A stretch of 22,265 bases of DNA from Lysobacterales bacterium UBA2790. Its GTDB lineage: Bacteria > Pseudomonadota > Gammaproteobacteria > Xanthomonadales > Xanthomonadaceae. The notes beneath the pieces are model-generated. The model had not been told where the DNA came from and ran no database searches. It saw only the letters and a list, made by a program, of their open reading frames with translations. The position numbers and the translations under genes are program-made. Shown here piece after piece: positions 18,646-22,265 of the stretch. The DNA is taken from assembly GCA_002352135.1 (NCBI GenBank), contig DEHW01000009.1, positions 1,744-24,008 of the forward strand. Reading direction: 5' to 3'. Every line of letters begins with the position of its first letter. The stretch's first letter is position 1.

Positions 18646-19752
18646 CTACGCTGCGACTCGGAGTCGTCCCCAAAGCGCCGCGCGTACATCGTCCAGTCGC
18701 TGTTTATCCGCGCCTTCCGCTTCCACGTGGCCTGTAACCAGATACGCGTTGATCAGATCGGCAACCTCGTTTGCCGGGCTTCCACTCTGCGTCGCGATCA
18801 TTTCCACGGTCCCTGCCTGTCGCATCATCGCGGTGGCGATGCGGAAGTGGCGAGGAAACTCCCGTTCAATCTGCGGCCAGCGCACCAGTTTGAAGGTTTG
18901 CTCGGGACCGAAGCCGATCACATCCCCTTTGCCAGCGTGCAATGCTGCCAACCAGAGGAGCCGCATCCAGGAGTGTTCCGCCGGGTCGTCCTTCCGAAGT
19001 CGTTCGAGTTGCGATTTTTCCACGCGTGCCAGGTTTTCCGACGAAATGGCTTGCGTCAGAGTGGAGAGTAATGACTTCAGTGTGGGGCCAGCGATGTAGG
19101 TCTGGCTTGCTGGGTCCAAGATGAGCCGTTGGCCGTCTTGCAATGGGTAGGCTACGGCAGCGTCCAGTGCGCCGGTCTGCAAGTAATCAACCAACAGTAC
19201 CGGCTGGGTGCCAGCGTCTTGCGATGCGTCTGATATGGCGACGGTCCGGTCCTGCTTCGGTTCGGACAAGCTTTGCGTTGCAGTGACAGAATCCGTACTT
19301 GGCGGGGTGTCTTCTTTCACCACTGCGTGGGCGACGGATTTCTCGGCGCTTTCGACGCGCTCGGGCGGCGGCGTCTGTGTTGGCGTGGCGGGCAACGGCG
19401 AAGACTGACTGGCTCCGTTTGCCGCGATGCATGTGGGCTCGACGCGTCTAAGCAATTGACGCATTACTTCCTCGACGCCAGAGACGGACAGAGGCCGCGG
19501 CAAACGATACCGGGCATCGGTGCCAGCGCCCGAGGTATGCGCAACGATACAGCGCCCCGTGCTTTGCGCGCGGAGCCAGTCCATTTGTCCGTAGATGGAG
19601 TCAATATCGATGATCAGTACATCGGCATTGAGATCCTTTATCAGTGCGAAGGGCTCGCCCAGCTCCTTGTTGACTTGATCAAACCAAGTACGAAGTGTCG
19701 TCTCGTCGTCGCGATTGAAACCCGACAGCGCTACCGTTTGAACAGACCCCAT
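18646..19752 (-). CDS. Uncharacterised protein with receiver-like N-terminus
   Basis: A 368-aa protein with no recognised named family. Residues 1-104 look like a degenerate response-regulator receiver: a first strand VQTVALSG, ADVLIIDID (43-51) with Asp49 where the phosphoacceptor strand would end, RCIVAHTSG (67-75) and RYRLPRPLSVSGVEEVMRQL (81-100). The first-strand acidic pair and the usual Lys are absent. A Pro/Ser/Thr/Glu-rich linker follows (about 105-185). The C-terminal part (about 186-368) is mixed then helical, with LLVDYLQTGALDAAVAYPL, RWPQIEREFPRHFRIATAMM and a winged-helix-like end. GGGGGA before the ATG at 19752 supports this start; a GTG at 19791 would add 13 residues. Confidence 0.8.
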   Translation of the reverse strand: MGSVQTVALSGFNRDDETTLRTWFDQVNKELGEPFALIKDLNADVLIIDIDSIYGQMDWLRAQSTGRCIVAHTSGAGTDARYRLPRPLSVSGVEEVMRQLLRRVEPTCIAANGASQSSPLPATPTQTPPPERVESAEKSVAHAVVKEDTPPSTDSVTATQSLSEPKQDRTVAISDASQDAGTQPVLLVDYLQTGALDAAVAYPLQDGQRLILDPASQTYIAGPTLKSLLSTLTQAISSENLARVEKSQLERLRKDDPAEHSWMRLLWLAALHAGKGDVIGFGPEQTFKLVRWPQIEREFPRHFRIATAMMRQAGTVEMIATQSGSPANEVADLINAYLVTGHVEAEGADKQRLDDVRAALWGRLRVAA

Positions 19753-19899
19753 GAATCCCCCGGAGGGCGGGTGTTTGGCCGTAGCCTTCACCCTTGCCCA
19801 GTAAGTAGTCCACGACTGCGCGTGGTTGCATAGTCTTGCCGGGGCGGATTGTTGCCGCTTGCTGACAAAGGTGCAATGCGGCGGGTCAGGAACTCACGA

Positions 19900-20505
19900 T
19901 CATGCGCTGCACACAACATCCCGCCGTTCGCGAGGAAGGTGGCTTCTCAGGAACTCCATTTGATCCGCGAGGATATTGCGATTGGACAGGATCAGGTGCT
20001 CCACCCAGCTTGGGCGATAGGGCACTGCAAGCAGTGGCATGTGCGCCTCTTGGGGCGTTCGGTTGCCTTTGCGAAGGTTGCAGGGCAGGCAAGCACTAAC
20101 GACGTTCTGCCACACATCGCGGCCCCCGCGAGAGGTCGGAATGACATGATCCCGCGTCAGCTCGTAGCGATTGAACTGCCCTCCGCAGTAGAGGCAAAGA
20201 TGGCGATCACGCGCAAACAGGGCGGCATTGTTCAGAGCGGGCGCGGGATCAATAGACGCCGGGCGAGCGTGCCCGCGTGATGCAATGATCGGATGCAACG
20301 CGATGAGGCTTTGCTGTCCACTGCACCGGTTGAATCCGCCGTGGACGGTCAGGCAGGTTTCGCCAAGCGTCCAGGCAACCGCATCGCGAACATACAGGCA
20401 GACCGCGTCCTGCCAACTGATCCAATCCAGTATTCGCCCGTGCGCATCCAGTGACAGCACACGAGTACGGTGCAGCGTCCCCTGGTGGGGTTCGACCAAC
20501 AGCAT
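19900..20505 (-). CDS. HNH endonuclease domain protein
   Basis: A 201-aa protein with a C-terminal HNH (beta-beta-alpha-metal) nuclease domain. The N-terminal part, TRVLSLDAHGRILDWISWQD and AVCLYVRDAVAWTLGE, is typical of a widespread proteobacterial family of solitary HNH proteins. The domain has zinc cysteines C104 and C107 (CLYCGG) and C139 and C142 (CLPCN), the catalytic DH pair 119-120 in LTRDHVIPTSRGG and N134 in WQNVVSA, followed by RKGNRTPQEAHM. It is likely to bind a divalent metal and cleave DNA, but its natural role is unknown. A very strong ribosome-binding site, GGGGAGGAGGG, precedes the ATG. No methylase, restriction partner or phage gene lies nearby. Confidence 0.92.
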   Translation of the reverse strand: MLLVEPHQGTLHRTRVLSLDAHGRILDWISWQDAVCLYVRDAVAWTLGETCLTVHGGFNRCSGQQSLIALHPIIASRGHARPASIDPAPALNNAALFARDRHLCLYCGGQFNRYELTRDHVIPTSRGGRDVWQNVVSACLPCNLRKGNRTPQEAHMPLLAVPYRPSWVEHLILSNRNILADQMEFLRSHLPRERRDVVCSA

Positions 20506-20683
20506 GCCCTCCTCCCCGGTTCAACGGTTGGAATGAAGCGAATTGCCGTCAATGCCTCGTACTGGTCCCCTTCTGGCACCAACACAAAGCGTTCGAACTT
20601 CCCTGTTCCGACCGTGCAATGTACGGTCTGCGACACGATTTTGTACCCACAATGCTACGCCGCCATGAAGGCAAGGTCAGCCG

Positions 20684-21172
20684 CTACAGCGGCTTGGCCA
20701 TGCGAATCAGTTCGGGACCGAATCCATTGGCCTCATACAGCTCTCGAGCACGCGCATTGCCGGGGAACACGGCCAGCGTCAGGCGCTCGCACCGATGCTC
20801 GCGCGCGAAGGATTCCGCATACAGCAACAAGGCGCGCCCGACCCCTTTGCCATCCGCTTGCTTGCTTACGGCAAGGTCGCTGATGTGGCAGTTGAGGTGG
20901 CCGGTAAAAAAGTCGGTTACGGTCTGCAAGTGCACAAAGCCCAGACGCTGACCATTGCCATCGTCCTCTGCGACAAACATGAAGGAACCCGGTGGCTGGT
21001 CCTCGAGATGTCTGATCAGATCGCGACGGATACCTTCAATCACCACATTTCGCTTGCGCCATTTGGGCAGGTCGAAGTCAACGAAACGTTCGGTCAATCC
21101 GAGGATAAAGTCATCATCGTCCGCTTCGGCAGCGCGGATGAAGACTTCGGTATCACCAGCTTGGATGTGCAT
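20684..21172 (-). CDS. GNAT-family N-acetyltransferase
   Basis: A 162-aa cytoplasmic acetyltransferase of unknown substrate. The GNAT core is clear: VFIRAAEADDDDFILGLTER (10-29), strand GFVHLQTV (78-85), motif A HISDLAVSKQADGKGVGRAL (96-115) with the acetyl-CoA pyrophosphate loop QADGKGVG, and motif B NARARELYEANGF (139-151). The end is ELIRMAKPL. No clear Shine-Dalgarno precedes the ATG at 21172. It lies downstream of the acyl-CoA dehydrogenase on the same strand, but a strong hairpin separates them. A 7-bp inverted repeat AGCCGCT/AGCGGCT overlaps its stop codon. Confidence 0.92.
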   Translation of the reverse strand: MHIQAGDTEVFIRAAEADDDDFILGLTERFVDFDLPKWRKRNVVIEGIRRDLIRHLEDQPPGSFMFVAEDDGNGQRLGFVHLQTVTDFFTGHLNCHISDLAVSKQADGKGVGRALLLYAESFAREHRCERLTLAVFPGNARARELYEANGFGPELIRMAKPL

Positions 21173-21234
21173 TGTCGCAACAGTGAGGGAAAGACAGGCG
21201 CTTTGTACCTCAAGCGCATGCTTGCTGAAAAGCG

Positions 21235-21266
21235 GCAGCGCGGAAATGTCGATGTTTCCGCGCTGC
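21235..21266 (-). terminator. Terminator downstream of acyl-CoA dehydrogenase
   Basis: A perfect 12-bp stem (GCAGCGCGGAAA with TTTCCGCGCTGC, 8-nt loop) starts 30 bp after the dehydrogenase stop. On the minus strand it is followed by CGCTTTTCAG, a short T-tract. On the plus strand it is followed by AGAGGG, so it acts most likely on the minus-strand transcript. Confidence 0.7.
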
Positions 21267-21296
21267 AGAGGGTAAAGATGCGATGAGGGATTGGTG

Positions 21297-22265
21297 TCAG
21301 CCGAAAGCGTCGGAGGACAAGGACATCAGGCTTTCGGCACCGGCGCGGATGGCGCTGGCATGGCTCTGACAGCGCGGCAGAATGCGTTTGAAGTAGAACT
21401 GGGCGGTCGCGCGTTTGGCTTGGCGGATGTCGAGTTTGCTGCGATCAGCGGCGGCCACGCTACGTGCCCACCAATAGGCCAGACTGACGTAGCCCGAGTA
21501 GAACAGATAGTCGACTGCCGCGGCGCCAAGCTCTTCGGGATCGCGTTGGATGCGTTGTGCGATGTCCAGCGTCAACTGCTGCCAATCCTGGGCCGCTTGC
21601 GCCAGCGGTGCGACAAACTCCGCCAGTTCATTGACGTGCGCGTTCTGCGAGCAGAATTCGACGATCATGCCGAGAAATTGTTTGAACCCTGCACCCTGCT
21701 GTTGGATGACTTTGCGACCCAGCAGGTCGAGCGCCTGGATCTGCGTGGTGCCTTCATAGATCGTGGTGATGCGCGCGTCGCGCGCGAGTTGCTCCATGCC
21801 CCATTCGCGTACGTAGCCATGTCCGCCGAAGCATTGCAGTGCGTGGTAGGTGCATTCGCAGGCGGCTTCGGTCAGCAGTCCTTTGACAATGGGTGTCAAG
21901 AAGGAGAGCAGGCTATCGGCTTCGGTTCGGGTGGCGTCGTCGCCATGTTCGACCAGATCGACCAGGCTGGCCGCATGCAGGGCCATCAAGCGGCCACCCT
22001 CGACGAAAGCCTTGCAGGTGAACAACATGCGTCGGATATCGGGATGCACGATCAAGGGGTCGGCGGCTTTTTCTGGTGCCTTGGTGCCGCTCAGCGAGCG
22101 CATTTGCAGGCGCTCACGGCTGTACGCCAGTGCTCCTTGGTAAGCGCGCTCAATCAGTCCCAGTCCCTGAATGCCGACGCCCAGGCGTGCGGCATTCATC
22201 ATGGTGAACATCGCCGCAAGGCCTTTGTTCGGAGCGCCGATCAGCCATCCCTCCGCAGCGTCGAA
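21297..22265 (-). CDS. Acyl-CoA dehydrogenase, C-terminal part
   Basis: The last 323 codons of a FAD-dependent acyl-CoA dehydrogenase; the 5' end lies beyond the right edge. The frame is open to the edge, beginning FDAAEGWLIGAPNKGLAAM. The C-terminal helical dehydrogenase domain contains NAARLGVGIQGLGLIERAYQ, QCFGGHGYVREWGMEQLARD and RITTIYEGTTQIQALDLLGR, the family signature around the catalytic-base region. About 130 residues follow as an additional C-terminal domain (QDWQQLTLDIAQRI, FYFKRILPRCQSHASAI). This extension is typical of the longer ~590-aa proteins related to DmdC (3-methylmercaptopropionyl-CoA dehydrogenase) and fatty-acid enzymes. The substrate cannot be assigned. A terminator follows 30 bp after the stop. 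Confidence 0.93.
   Translation of the reverse strand, partial: FDAAEGWLIGAPNKGLAAMFTMMNAARLGVGIQGLGLIERAYQGALAYSRERLQMRSLSGTKAPEKAADPLIVHPDIRRMLFTCKAFVEGGRLMALHAASLVDLVEHGDDATRTEADSLLSFLTPIVKGLLTEAACECTYHALQCFGGHGYVREWGMEQLARDARITTIYEGTTQIQALDLLGRKVIQQQGAGFKQFLGMIVEFCSQNAHVNELAEFVAPLAQAAQDWQQLTLDIAQRIQRDPEELGAAAVDYLFYSGYVSLAYWWARSVAAADRSKLDIRQAKRATAQFYFKRILPRCQSHASAIRAGAESLMSLSSDAFG

Noticed and set aside
18422..18673. Minus-strand frame of 83 codons containing CFGCH, a heme-binding-like CxxCH
   Set aside because: There is no signal peptide, the rest is low-complexity, and it overlaps the neighbouring gene end. A single short motif is not enough to call a cytochrome.
18299..19099. Plus-strand frame of 266 codons
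   Set aside because: It is Arg/Ser-rich, antisense over much of its length to the receiver-like gene, and lacks domain-like segments.
20349..20636. Minus-strand frame of 95 codons (GTG start) overlapping the HNH gene start
   Set aside because: Part of it looks protein-like, but it has no ribosome-binding site and its second half is the shifted frame of the HNH gene.

Overview
This 22.3-kb window is a high-GC, gene-dense stretch of a gammaproteobacterial chromosome. The gene content and order (divergent yggS/pilT-pilU; thrS-infC-rpmI-rplT-pheS-pheT-ihfA-merR followed by tRNA-Pro; aroK-aroB-WGR-like gene-hemE) and the protein sequences suggest Xanthomonadales/Lysobacterales or a close relative. 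That placement is inferred from recall of gene order and sequence style, not from a search. No insertion sequence, prophage, CRISPR array or rRNA is visible.

Layout. (1) 1-2558: the start of a PLP-binding YggS protein on the minus strand, divergent from two type IV pilus retraction ATPases, pilT and pilU. (2) 2559-10293, plus strand: the translation block thrS, infC, rpmI, rplT, pheS, pheT, then ihfA and a MerR-type regulator. Spacing is tight except for leaders before thrS and rpmI and a strong hairpin between rplT and pheS. The infC gene appears to start at a rare ATC codon. (3) 10332-10480: a tRNA-Pro(GGG) with its own promoter. (4) 10594-14134, minus strand: a small two-helix membrane protein, a clear terminator, and the overlapping cluster aroK-aroB-WGR-like-hemE (shikimate and heme pathways). 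(5) 14183-16315, plus strand: an exosortase of the XrtH type, a YeeZ-like SDR protein, and an orphan OmpR-type response regulator. (6) 16364-22265, minus strand: dxs (isoprenoid precursor synthesis), a 389-bp stretch without a convincing gene, a large uncharacterised protein with a receiver-like N-terminus, an HNH endonuclease, a GNAT acetyltransferase, and the C-terminal part of an acyl-CoA dehydrogenase that runs off the right edge.

Most genes are housekeeping. The points that merit a second look are the ATC start of infC, the rplT-pheS hairpin that sits where E. coli has the pheM attenuator but lacks a Phe-rich leader peptide, the exosortase with no visible substrate, the receiver-like protein at 18646-19752, and the palindromic -10-like site between aroK and the exosortase gene.
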